Below are positions 1-4,820 of a stretch of DNA of 8,327 nt, piece after piece (position 1 is the stretch's first letter; every line of letters starts with the position of its first letter). Where the stretch lies: assembly GCA_002404195.1 (NCBI GenBank), contig DHJF01000004.1:20111-28437 (forward strand), written 5' to 3'. Below the pieces are notes generated by a model. It ran no database searches and was not told the origin of the DNA. It saw only the letters and a program-made list of their open reading frames with translations. Source of the stretch: Candidatus Saccharibacteria bacterium UBA4727 (GTDB lineage Bacteria; Patescibacteriota; Saccharimonadia; Saccharimonadales; Saccharimonadaceae). The position numbers were made by a program, and so were the translations under genes.

Positions 1-1
1 C

Positions 2-295
2 AAAAGCCGTAATGCCTTCCTGCGTCTTAACGCACTGTACAGCGACACGCACTACTCGGTCCAACTTTTCCAGGGCGCAGTACCAGTGGCGTTTAATGGA
101 GTACAGCCTGTGATTGACGTGACGGGCCGCGCCAATAATATGTTCCGCCGTGTGCTTGCTCGCGTCGAGCTGTCTGGCTCGTTCGTCTATCCAGAAGCAG
201 CGGTTGATATGAAAAATGATTTGTGCAAAAACTTTAGCGTGACAGATACCAGCTACACGCCAAACACCTGCGACCCAACGGTACAGAGTCCGTAG
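2..295 (+). CDS. C-terminal fragment of a probable PilX-like pilus-associated protein
   Basis: The reading frame is open from base 2 and ends at TAG 293-295, leaving 97 residues of a gene that begins outside the window. A GTG at 86 could be mistaken for a start, but the frame runs upstream of it and has no ribosome binding site there, so this is a 5'-truncated gene. The fragment is soluble-looking with no membrane segment. It has a DVTGRA..FRRV stretch, a SFVYPEAA stretch, and two cysteines (in DLCKNF and NTCDP) that could form a disulfide. This pattern resembles, from memory, the C-terminal half of PilX-type minor pilin or pilus assembly proteins in Saccharibacteria type IV pilus loci; their N-terminal helix would lie upstream. 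It converges on the recombinase gene with only 6 bp between stops. Family assignment is tentative; it could be another secreted protein. Confidence 0.5.
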   Translation, partial: KSRNAFLRLNALYSDTHYSVQLFQGAVPVAFNGVQPVIDVTGRANNMFRRVLARVELSGSFVYPEAAVDMKNDLCKNFSVTDTSYTPNTCDPTVQSP

Positions 296-302
296 CTGGT
301 AT
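246..302. repeat. 11-bp inverted repeat bridging a convergent gene junction
   Basis: The arm ATACCAGCTAC at 246-256 is matched perfectly by GTAGCTGGTAT at 292-302, with 35 nt between. The right arm carries the plus gene's stop codon and touches the recombinase stop. A hairpin could form in both convergent transcripts and act as a bidirectional 3' end, but there is no T-tract and the loop is long, so terminator function is unproven. Confidence 0.4.
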
Positions 303-1216
303 TACTCAGTGTCGCTGTGAAACTTCTCATAAACTTCGCGTAAGTGTTCGTCTGTCACGTGGGTGTAGACCTGAGTCGTCGTGATACTACTGTGACCGAG
401 CATACTTTGAACACTGCGAATATCAGCACCATTCATCAATAAATCCGTGGCGTAGCTATGGCGCATAGTGTGCGGGCTAACATGTTTGGTGATACCAGCG
501 AGCTTGGCATACTGGCTAATCAGGCGCTGGATACTACGAGCCGACAGGCGCCGGTAATCGCCGCTGGTTGTGACGGTATTATGGCGACTATAGTTGAGAA
601 AAAGCGGCGGCAGGTTATCGAGCCGGGCATGGACATAATCGTCAACGCGTTGCGCGGCCGCTTCGCCGATAAACACCGGACGATCTTTTTGGCCCTTACC
701 GCGCACCATAAATTCACGGCGTGTGGTGTTGATATGGTCACGATTCAAATTAACGAGCTCTGATATACGCAGCCCACTCGAAAAGAGCAGTTCGATGATG
801 GCGCGGTCGCGCAGACCAACTTCATCATCAAGCGGAATGACATCGAGCATCCGTTCAACTTCATCATAGTGTAAAAAGGTGACTTGTTTTCGTGAGACCT
901 TCGGCAGAATAATTTTATCAGGACTAAGGGCGGCGATGTCGCGTTGCGAGAGATATTTGAGAAAGCCACGAAGGGCGATTAAATGATAACTTTGGGTGAT
1001 AATCGCGAGTTCGTCATCGTTGTCATTCTTATAACGATTCAACCAGAGTCGATACTTACGAATCATCTCTGTGGTAATCTTCTCAACAGTGGTATTATCT
1101 GTAAACTCAATAAAACGTTCAATATAGAGCTTATAATTCTCAGCCGTCTTAGCAGAGCGCCCCCCTTCAACTTCGAGGTGTTCGATATAATCCATGACTA
1201 ACTCGGAGAGATACAT
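302..1216 (-). CDS. Xer-family tyrosine site-specific recombinase
   Basis: This 304-residue protein cuts and rejoins DNA through a 3'-phosphotyrosine intermediate. Its length and layout fit XerC/XerD/XerA, which resolve chromosome dimers at dif. Residues 1-90 form the SAM-like N-terminal core-binding domain and about 113-300 the catalytic domain. The full catalytic set is visible: R150 (GLRISEL), K174 (GKGQKDR), H249 and R252 (HTMRHSYA), H275 (LGHSSI) and nucleophile Y284 (VYTHV). The ATG at 1216 is preceded by no Shine-Dalgarno sequence but by a TATGCT -10 ending 6 nt upstream, suggesting a leaderless mRNA. It diverges from ndk and converges on the pilus-like gene. Nothing mobile surrounds it and no dif-like site was recognised, so a housekeeping Xer role is more likely than an integrase. 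Which Xer paralogue it corresponds to cannot be decided here. Confidence 0.93.
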   Translation of the reverse strand: MYLSELVMDYIEHLEVEGGRSAKTAENYKLYIERFIEFTDNTTVEKITTEMIRKYRLWLNRYKNDNDDELAIITQSYHLIALRGFLKYLSQRDIAALSPDKIILPKVSRKQVTFLHYDEVERMLDVIPLDDEVGLRDRAIIELLFSSGLRISELVNLNRDHINTTRREFMVRGKGQKDRPVFIGEAAAQRVDDYVHARLDNLPPLFLNYSRHNTVTTSGDYRRLSARSIQRLISQYAKLAGITKHVSPHTMRHSYATDLLMNGADIRSVQSMLGHSSITTTQVYTHVTDEHLREVYEKFHSDTE

Positions 1217-1222
1217 ACATCT

Positions 1223-1251
1223 AGCATAGCCTAGATGGACGACTATGGGTA
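1223..1251 (-). promoter_or_regulatory. Probable xer promoter
   Basis: On the minus strand TATGCT (1228-1223) lies exactly 6 nt before the ATG at 1216, so a start about 7 nt past the -10 would coincide with the A of ATG. The -35 position (TACCCA, 1251-1246, 17-bp spacer) is poor. The element is interleaved with the ndk promoter on the other strand. Confidence 0.5.
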
Positions 1252-1255
1252 TAAT
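1227..1255 (+). promoter_or_regulatory. Probable ndk promoter
   Basis: A perfect TATAAT at 1250-1255 predicts a start near 1262 and a 5' leader of about 28 nt. The -35 position (1227-1232, TAGCCT, 17-bp spacer) matches TTGACA weakly. The leader ends in the Shine-Dalgarno AAGGAG at 1279-1284, 5 nt before the ATG. The -10 overlaps the -35 slot of the divergent xer promoter. Confidence 0.6.
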
Positions 1256-1289
1256 AGACAGCAGTTAAACGACGATAGAAGGAGAAACC

Positions 1290-1808
1290 ATGAGCGAACA
1301 TTCAGAGAGCACTGTTCAAAAAACATTAATACTTTTCAAGCCCGATGCAGTGCAGCGCGGTCTTGTCGGTGAGATTCTGACTCGCTTTGAACGCGTTGGG
1401 CTCAAGATTATCGGCACGAAGATGATTGCGCCGGACAGGGAGCACTACTACAAGCATTACGAAGAAATTGGCCAAGTTATCACTCGTCGTGGTGAGGCGA
1501 CGTTCAACAACGTACTCGATACGATGAACGAAGGACCGGTCATTGCGATGGTTCTTGAGGGCGTCGAAGCGGTCGAGCTTGTCCGTAAACTCGTTGGCTC
1601 GACTGAGCCAAAGTCATCAGCTCCAGGAACGATTCGCGGAGATTTTTCTCACATGAGCTACAGTTACGCCGACGGTGCCGATAAGGGTATTCCAAACCTG
1701 ATTCACGCCTCGGGTGATCTTGCTGACGCCGAGAAGGAGATTCCACACTGGTTTCCTGCTGAAGAATTGTATGATTACTCGGCTCTTAACGAGAAGTTTA
1801 CCCGTTAG
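1290..1808 (+). CDS. ndk: Nucleoside diphosphate kinase, long variant
   Basis: Ndk transfers the gamma-phosphate of ATP to nucleoside diphosphates through a phosphohistidine, balancing (d)NTP pools in the cytoplasm. The 172-residue protein shows the N-terminal LFKPDAVQRGLVGEI motif (K17), the P-loop-like region SSAPGTIRGDF (about 110-119), and the active-site segment NLIHASG with catalytic H139, followed by the AEKEIPHWF element near the C-terminus. It is longer than the usual 140-155 residues. About 10 extra residues (HMSYSYADGADKG region, 121-133) lie between GDF and the catalytic His, where the standard enzyme has roughly 10 in total, and the region around residues 55-75 also looks slightly extended. 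The ATG at 1290 is set by AAGGAG at 1279-1284. It is monocistronic, ending in a hairpin terminator at 1825-1855. Identity is secure; the meaning of the insertion is unknown. Confidence 0.96.
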   Translation: MSEHSESTVQKTLILFKPDAVQRGLVGEILTRFERVGLKIIGTKMIAPDREHYYKHYEEIGQVITRRGEATFNNVLDTMNEGPVIAMVLEGVEAVELVRKLVGSTEPKSSAPGTIRGDFSHMSYSYADGADKGIPNLIHASGDLADAEKEIPHWFPAEELYDYSALNEKFTR

Positions 1809-1824
1809 TTGGTAGCGAACGACG

Positions 1825-1855
1825 GAAAACAGCGGCCGAAGGGGTCGCTGTTTTC
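1825..1855 (+). terminator. ndk intrinsic terminator
   Basis: GAAAACAGCGGCC (1825-1837) pairs with GGTCGCTGTTTTC (1843-1855) around a 5-nt loop: 13 bp including one G-U. The T-tract forms the distal part of the 3' arm, as in several other terminators of this window. It begins 17 nt after the ndk stop. Confidence 0.75.
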
Positions 1856-1859
1856 ATGG

Positions 1860-1865
1860 TACAAT
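1860..1865 (+). promoter_or_regulatory. -10 element for tRNA-Arg
   Basis: TACAAT at 1860-1865 sits 9 bp before the mature 5' end of tRNA-Arg, so transcription would begin around 1872, nearly at the mature end. No convincing -35 is seen; that position falls within the ndk terminator hairpin. Confidence 0.45.
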
Positions 1866-1873
1866 CTGTATAT

Positions 1874-1950
1874 GTCCCGGTAGCTCAACTGGATAGAGTA
1901 GATCCGTCCTAAGGATATGGTTGCAGGTTCGACTCCTGCCCGGGATACCA
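1874..1950 (+). tRNA. tRNA-Arg(CCU)
   Basis: Acceptor arm GTCCCGG (1874-1880) pairs with CCGGGAT (1940-1946), starting with a G-U pair. Discriminator A1947 and an encoded CCA (1948-1950) follow. The D-arm is GCTC/GAGT, the anticodon loop GTCCTAA places CCU at 1908-1910, and the T-arm is GCAGG-TTCGACT-CCTGC. The anticodon reads AGG. The 27-43 pair at the top of the anticodon stem is a G-A mismatch. The CCA end is part of the following terminator hairpin. Confidence 0.95.
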
Positions 1951-1988
1951 AAGAATAAAGAGACTCGTCGAGTCTCTTTATTCTTTGG
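1948..1988 (+). terminator. tRNA-Arg terminator containing the CCA end
   Basis: Bases 1948-1966 pair perfectly with 1970-1988: 19 bp around a 3-nt loop, A/T-rich at the base and GAGACTC near the loop. The 5' arm begins with the tRNA's own CCA. The 3' arm carries CTTTATTCTTT as the T-rich side. The symmetry would allow it to work in either direction. Confidence 0.85.
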
Positions 1989-2005
1989 TTGGGTAAACAA
2001 GCCTA

Positions 2006-2034
2006 CTTATACTTTCATTTCGTAGTGGTATAAT
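2006..2034 (+). promoter_or_regulatory. Extended -10 promoter of the PH/parvulin/sod operon
   Basis: TGG-TATAAT (2026-2034) is a perfect extended -10 (TGnTATAAT). The -35 slot (CTTATA, 2006-2011, 17-bp spacer) is weak, as is usual for extended -10 promoters. The hexamer ends 6 nt before the ATG at 2041, and no Shine-Dalgarno fits in ACACCT, so a leaderless start is expected. Confidence 0.8.
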
Positions 2035-2040
2035 ACACCT

Positions 2041-2583
2041 ATGACAAAAGCTACAAAAACAAACGTAACGCTTGATTTTGATGGACAACGCGATGGGGAA
2101 GAGCTTTTATTTGTTTTTCGTCGGCATATTATCGCCATGCGCAAAGGTTTTTACCTGTTTCTGATTCCGTTTGCAGTCTCAGCGATTCCACCGCTCGTTT
2201 GGCAGTCGAATCTCGTGCTCTTTTTACTTCCGGTGGCAGGCTTCGTCGTCGGACTCATCTTATTCTTGTACCACTATGTGATGTGGTATTTTACAATCTA
2301 TATCGTTACCGACCAGCGCATCCGCCAAAATACTCAGCGTGGCTTTTTCGGGAAGGACGTGGTGGAGCTACGACTATCGAAGATTCAAAACATAAGCTAT
2401 AATGTACCTGGGTTTAGTGGCGAAATGTTCGATTTCGGCACGATTGTCATTCAAACCTTTGTCGGTGATTTGGTGATTCATAAAGTAGGCCACCCTGACA
2501 AAATTTACAACGACCTACAAGACGCCGTTTCAACCGCGTTGGTTGATCAGAAACAAGGAGATTATGAAGAAGTTACTGCGTAA
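2041..2583 (+). CDS. PH domain-containing membrane protein (bPH2/YdbS-like)
   Basis: The 180-residue protein has a short acidic cytoplasmic N-terminus (1-35), two membrane segments (about 37-55 and 57-85, the second running into an aromatic MWYFTIYIV strand), then a C-terminal domain of about 86-165. That domain has the bacterial PH pattern: IYIVTDQRIRQNTQRGFFGKDVVELRLSKI split over two strands, then NISYNVPG and a DFGTIVIQT strand. bPH2 proteins are widespread membrane proteins whose function is mostly undefined, often said to interact with membrane lipids or partner proteins. It is the first gene of an operon with a parvulin-like protein and superoxide dismutase; its last 20 bp overlap the next gene, implying translational coupling. 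Translation probably begins on a leaderless mRNA. The family call is good; the role is unknown. Confidence 0.85.
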   Translation: MTKATKTNVTLDFDGQRDGEELLFVFRRHIIAMRKGFYLFLIPFAVSAIPPLVWQSNLVLFLLPVAGFVVGLILFLYHYVMWYFTIYIVTDQRIRQNTQRGFFGKDVVELRLSKIQNISYNVPGFSGEMFDFGTIVIQTFVGDLVIHKVGHPDKIYNDLQDAVSTALVDQKQGDYEEVTA

Positions 2584-3616
2584 GTTAACGCCGAGTCGTG
2601 CGGCCAAAGCCCCGATTCCGACGCGCATCACTAACGAAACTGTCGCTGAGCATCGCGAGCGTATCTTAGCTGGTGGTCGCCGTTTTAAATATCCGATGCA
2701 GTACGCCAGGCATCGTTTAGTACTGACGACAATTTTGGTGTCGGTCGTGGCTGTTGTATTAATTACTGTCATTGGCTGGTGGCAGCTCTACCCAGTGCAA
2801 AATACCAGTACGTTCTTTTACCGGGTAACGCGTGCGCTACCGTTGCCAGTCGCGACCGTTGACAATGAGGCAGTGCGCTATAGCGAATACCTTATGTATT
2901 ACAGTAGTTCGGCTCATTATTTACAAAAGAGTGAACAGGTTAATTTTCAGACCCCGGACGGGAAACATCAAAATAATTATATTAAGCGCAAAACCCTTGA
3001 TATCGCTATTGCCAATACCTATGCCGAAAAGCTTGCACGGCAGCTTCATATTACCATCGACGGTAAGCGTGTTGATGAAGTCACCCAAAACGCCCGTAAT
3101 ACCTCAACTGACCGTATTTCTCAGGAAGTATATGATGCCTCGGCGCTGAGTATTCTAGGCTGGTCGCCAGACGAGTACCGACAGGATGTCCGCAGTAAAC
3201 TACTTCTTCAAGACGTTTCTTTTGCGATTGATACCGCAGCCAAGCAAAAAGAAACGAAAGCGACACAACTACTCAAGCAGCAACCGACAATTGATTTTAC
3301 CGCTCTGGCCACGCAGCTGGGTGGCGAGGGTGACGCGAAGGTAACGACTGGTATTTCTGGCCTGGTGCCTCTTGCCAATCAAGATGGCGGTCTGGCCGCA
3401 GCCGCAGCCAAGTTACAGGTTGGGCAAGTCTCGTCGGTCATCCGCACGACGGCAGGCGACGGCTACTATTTCGTGAAGGTTGTTGCGCTGAGCGCGACGC
3501 AGGTGAACTACGAATTTATGCGCATTCCACTGACACAGTTCAATACCCAGCTTGCAGCATTGAAGAAAGCTGGCAAAGTGCATGAGTATATCTCGATTCC
3601 AAGTGTTGATAATTAG
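2564..3616 (+). CDS. Membrane-anchored SurA/parvulin-like peptidyl-prolyl isomerase
   Basis: The 350-residue protein has a basic cytoplasmic N-terminus (1-50), one membrane helix (about 51-71) and a large extracytoplasmic part. Residues 95-225 resemble the SurA N-terminal chaperone fold (VATVDNEAVRYSEYL, later WSPDEYRQDVRSKLLLQDV). Residues about 243-310 resemble a parvulin domain: IDFTALATQLGG, a GGLAAAAAKLQVGQVSSVI segment matching the usual lk-GevS pattern, then GDGYYFVKVVAL. The domain looks divergent, so isomerase activity is uncertain and it may serve as a folding chaperone for secreted or pilus proteins. ATG 2564 is chosen because AAGGAG sits at 2555-2560, though only 3 nt away; a TTG at 2543 lies upstream of that site and is rejected. 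It overlaps the PH gene by 20 bp and is followed by sod after 24 bp. Confidence 0.82.
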   Translation: MKKLLRKLTPSRAAKAPIPTRITNETVAEHRERILAGGRRFKYPMQYARHRLVLTTILVSVVAVVLITVIGWWQLYPVQNTSTFFYRVTRALPLPVATVDNEAVRYSEYLMYYSSSAHYLQKSEQVNFQTPDGKHQNNYIKRKTLDIAIANTYAEKLARQLHITIDGKRVDEVTQNARNTSTDRISQEVYDASALSILGWSPDEYRQDVRSKLLLQDVSFAIDTAAKQKETKATQLLKQQPTIDFTALATQLGGEGDAKVTTGISGLVPLANQDGGLAAAAAKLQVGQVSSVIRTTAGDGYYFVKVVALSATQVNYEFMRIPLTQFNTQLAALKKAGKVHEYISIPSVDN

Positions 3617-3640
3617 AAATAATCCTTGAAGGAGCTAAAA

Positions 3641-4237
3641 ATGTATACAGTACCAAATTTACCGTACGACTATGATCAACTTGGAGCTGCCATCAGCGGC
3701 GACATTATGCGGCTCCATCACGACAAGCATCACCAAGCCTATGTCGATAAATTGAATGCGGCCGTCGACGCTGCGCCAGCACTCCGCGAGCGTCCACTCG
3801 AGAGTCTCCTGACTGACCTGACGAGTTTACCGGAATCCGTCCGGATGGCGGTTCGCAACCATGGCGGTGGTCATTATAACCACAGTCTTTTTTGGCAGTG
3901 GATGTCACCGAACGGTGGCGGTGAGCCGACTGGCGAGTTGGCGGCTCAGATCGTAGCGCGCTACGGTAGTTTCCAAGGCTTTGTCGATGAATTTACGACA
4001 AAGTCACTCAGCGTGTTTGGTAGCGGCTGGGCCTGGTTACAGCCGAATATGGACATTTTGACAACGGCTAATCAGGATACACCGTTGATGCAAGGTCTCG
4101 ACGCACCACTGCTTGGTCTCGATGTTTGGGAGCATGCGTATTACTTAGACTACAAAAACAAGCGAGATGATTATGTCAAAGCGTGGTGGGACGTCGTCAA
4201 CTGGGACATGGTGCAAGAACGCTTTAGCGCAAAATAG
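3641..4237 (+). CDS. sodA: Superoxide dismutase, Fe/Mn family
   Basis: This 198-residue enzyme dismutates superoxide to H2O2 and O2; it has no signal peptide, so it should be cytoplasmic. All four metal ligands are visible: H26 (first His of HHDKHH), H81 (YNHSLFW), D161 and H165 (LDVWEHAYY). Residues typical of the Mn form are present: the glycines before YNHSLFW (GGGHYNH, residues 75-81) and Q145 in TANQDTPL, rather than the AAQ..N..FYW pattern of Fe enzymes. Metal use cannot be settled from sequence, and cambialistic forms exist. ATG 3641 has AAGGAG at 3629-3634, 6 nt upstream; a TTG at 3626 precedes that site and is not the start. It is the last gene of the operon and ends at the terminator at 4245-4281. 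Superoxide defence beside a surface-protein folding gene would suit a host-attached epibiont. Confidence 0.95.
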   Translation: MYTVPNLPYDYDQLGAAISGDIMRLHHDKHHQAYVDKLNAAVDAAPALRERPLESLLTDLTSLPESVRMAVRNHGGGHYNHSLFWQWMSPNGGGEPTGELAAQIVARYGSFQGFVDEFTTKSLSVFGSGWAWLQPNMDILTTANQDTPLMQGLDAPLLGLDVWEHAYYLDYKNKRDDYVKAWWDVVNWDMVQERFSAK

Positions 4238-4244
4238 AGCTTCA

Positions 4245-4281
4245 CTTAAAAAAACATCGCTGACTTGCGATGTTTTTTAAG
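4245..4281 (+). terminator. Terminator of the PH/parvulin/sod operon
   Basis: CTT-A7-CATCGC (4245-4260) pairs with GCGATG-T6-AAG (4267-4281) around a 6-nt loop, with one bulged A. A-tract and T-tract in the two arms make it potentially bidirectional. It starts 7 nt after the sod stop codon. Confidence 0.9.
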
Positions 4282-4285
4282 TAGG

Positions 4286-4300
4286 GGACTCGACCGGATT
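4286..4300 (-). repeat. Partial copy of the tRNA-Asp 3' end
   Basis: GGACTCGACCGGATT at 4286-4300 is identical to 4469-4483, which encodes the acceptor 3' strand and part of the T-arm of tRNA-Asp on the minus strand. Further inward, TCTCCTCCG near 4319 also resembles the tRNA (4495-4503), but the sequence between has diverged and no anticodon arm is left. It is either a decayed second tRNA-Asp or an attachment-site-like duplication. The CCA is absent: CCCTAC follows on the minus strand. Confidence 0.65.
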
Positions 4301-4428
4301 ATCGCCGAGCCAGCTCGTCTCCTCCGCTTCCTTATTATCTCAAAAGTAAACTTTCAGATAATTTCGCTGCACTACGCGACCCGGCGCCCTTCGGGATAGT
4401 CGGTTCGAATCCGAATCGCAGATCCGGG
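4301..4428. other. Structured tRNA-like debris, no intact gene
   Basis: No convincing coding sequence is present. Visible on the plus strand are a hairpin at 4334-4362 (ATTATCT/AGATAAT enclosing AAAGT-AA-ACTTT), a CCCTTCGGG mini-hairpin (4387-4395) like a long variable arm, and GTCGG-TTCGAAT-CCGAA (4399-4415) like a T-arm with one mismatch. CCGGATT (4294-4300) can pair with GATCCGG (4421-4427) to enclose the region. These look like pieces of a class II (Leu/Ser/Tyr) tRNA, but no consistent cloverleaf could be drawn. It may be a tRNA pseudogene or an unrecognised structured RNA. Confidence 0.4.
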
Positions 4429-4466
4429 CAAGAAAAAATACCATCATCTGATGGTATTTTTTCTTG
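4429..4466 (-). terminator. tRNA-Asp terminator overlapping the CCA end
   Basis: Bases 4429-4445 and 4450-4466 form a perfect 17-bp stem with a 4-nt loop. On the minus strand it reads CAAGAAAAAATACCATC, loop, GATGGTATTTTTTCTTG. The last two bases of the encoded CCA belong to the 5' arm. The T6 tract is inside the 3' arm. Being symmetric, it could also stop plus-strand transcription from the debris region. Confidence 0.88.
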
Positions 4467-4540
4467 GCGGACTCGACCGGATTTGAACCGGCGATCTCCT
4501 CCGTGACAGGGAGGCGTGATAACCCCTTCACTACGAGTCC
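4465..4540 (-). tRNA. tRNA-Asp(GUC)
   Basis: On the minus strand acceptor GGACTCG (4540-4534) pairs with CGAGTCC (4475-4469); discriminator G and an encoded CCA (4467-4465) follow. The anticodon stem-loop CCTCC-CTGTCAC-GGAGG has GUC as anticodon, and the T-arm is GCCGG-TTCAAAT-CCGGT. The D-loop contains the expected GG. The CCA end merges with the terminator stem. Confidence 0.95.
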
Positions 4541-4562
4541 ACAGTATCTTTCGACTTTAAAC

Positions 4563-4591
4563 ATAATAGCAGTTTTTGGCCTCTGGCGCAA
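4563..4591 (-). promoter_or_regulatory. Promoter of tRNA-Asp
   Basis: Minus-strand TTGCGC (4591-4586) and TATTAT (4568-4563) are separated by 17 bp. The predicted start is near 4556, giving a leader of about 16 nt before the tRNA. The same -35 hexamer with the same spacer recurs before the DUF3592-like gene. Confidence 0.65.
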
Positions 4592-4610
4592 CAGCTCTCA
4601 TGGGCTTTTT

Positions 4611-4713
4611 TCGCCTCCCCGTGTTATCGTCCGCGCTTCACGCGGGCCGCAACACATCCTCACTCGGTAAAATACAAGCAAGCTTGTATTTTACTCTCGC
4701 TTCCTCGTGTTAT
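4611..4713. repeat. Imperfect 17-bp direct repeat, decayed promoter copy
   Basis: TCGCCTCCCCGTGTTAT (4611-4627) and TCGCTTCCTCGTGTTAT (4697-4713) agree at 15 of 17 positions. The second copy runs into the working TATAAT of the tRNA-Thr promoter, while in the first the hexamer is lost (TTATCG). Between them GTGTT/AACAC (4621-4625, 4651-4655) encloses CCGCG/CGCGG, another stem. This may be the remains of a duplicated tRNA promoter region. The gap between the two tRNA promoters holds no gene. Confidence 0.4.
4667..4694. repeat. 13-bp perfect inverted repeat upstream of tRNA-Thr
   Basis: GTAAAATACAAGC (4667-4679) and GCTTGTATTTTAC (4682-4694) flank AA. It could be a bidirectional terminator insulating the tRNA-Thr promoter, but no convergent transcript obviously needs one. 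Its right arm covers the -35 slot (4688-4693) of that promoter, so an operator is the alternative. Confidence 0.6.
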
Positions 4714-4716
4714 AAT
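4708..4716 (+). promoter_or_regulatory. Extended -10 promoter of the tRNA-Thr/tRNA-Gly unit
   Basis: TGT-TATAAT (4708-4716) is a perfect extended -10. The predicted start is near 4723, about 11 nt before the mature tRNA-Thr. The -35 position is ATTTTA, part of the inverted repeat. Confidence 0.8.
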
Positions 4717-4733
4717 AGCTAGGATGCAACCGT

Positions 4734-4809
4734 GCCGCTGTAGCTCAGTTGGTAGAGCGGCGCTTTCGTAAAGCGTAGGTCTCCGGTTCGATTCCGGACA
4801 GCGGCTCCA
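4734..4809 (+). tRNA. tRNA-Thr(CGU)
   Basis: Acceptor GCCGCTG (4734-4740) pairs with CAGCGGC (4799-4805); discriminator T4806 and encoded CCA (4807-4809). The anticodon stem-loop GCGCT-TTCGTAA-AGCGT places CGU at 4767-4769, reading ACG. D-arm GCTC/GAGC and T-arm CTCCGG-TTCGATT-CCGGA are regular. Confidence 0.96.
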
Positions 4810-4820
4810 CACATCGGTAC

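Noticed and set aside
458..763. Plus-strand open frame of about 100 codons
   Set aside because: It lies entirely antisense within the recombinase, whose full catalytic motif set is on the other strand, and has no ribosome binding site.
302..1216. Recombinase as integrase of a mobile element
   Set aside because: Length and motifs fit housekeeping Xer proteins, and no att repeats, phage or transfer genes flank it; the tRNA-Asp repeat is over 3 kb away.
2543..2563. TTG start extending the parvulin-like protein by 7 residues
   Set aside because: The AAGGAG at 2555-2560 lies between TTG and ATG 2564 and can serve only the latter.
3626..3640. TTG start extending superoxide dismutase by 5 residues
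   Set aside because: The Shine-Dalgarno at 3629-3634 lies downstream of it, and the family N-terminus (YTVPNLPY) begins at the ATG at 3641.
4340..4591. Minus-strand open frame of 83 codons
   Set aside because: It spans the tRNA-Asp gene, its terminator and its promoter; an accidental frame.
4593..4611. Plus-strand terminator-like AGCTC/GGGCT hairpin with T5
   Set aside because: Only 5 bp with a G-U, and no plus-strand transcript is expected there because it lies in the tRNA-Asp promoter region.
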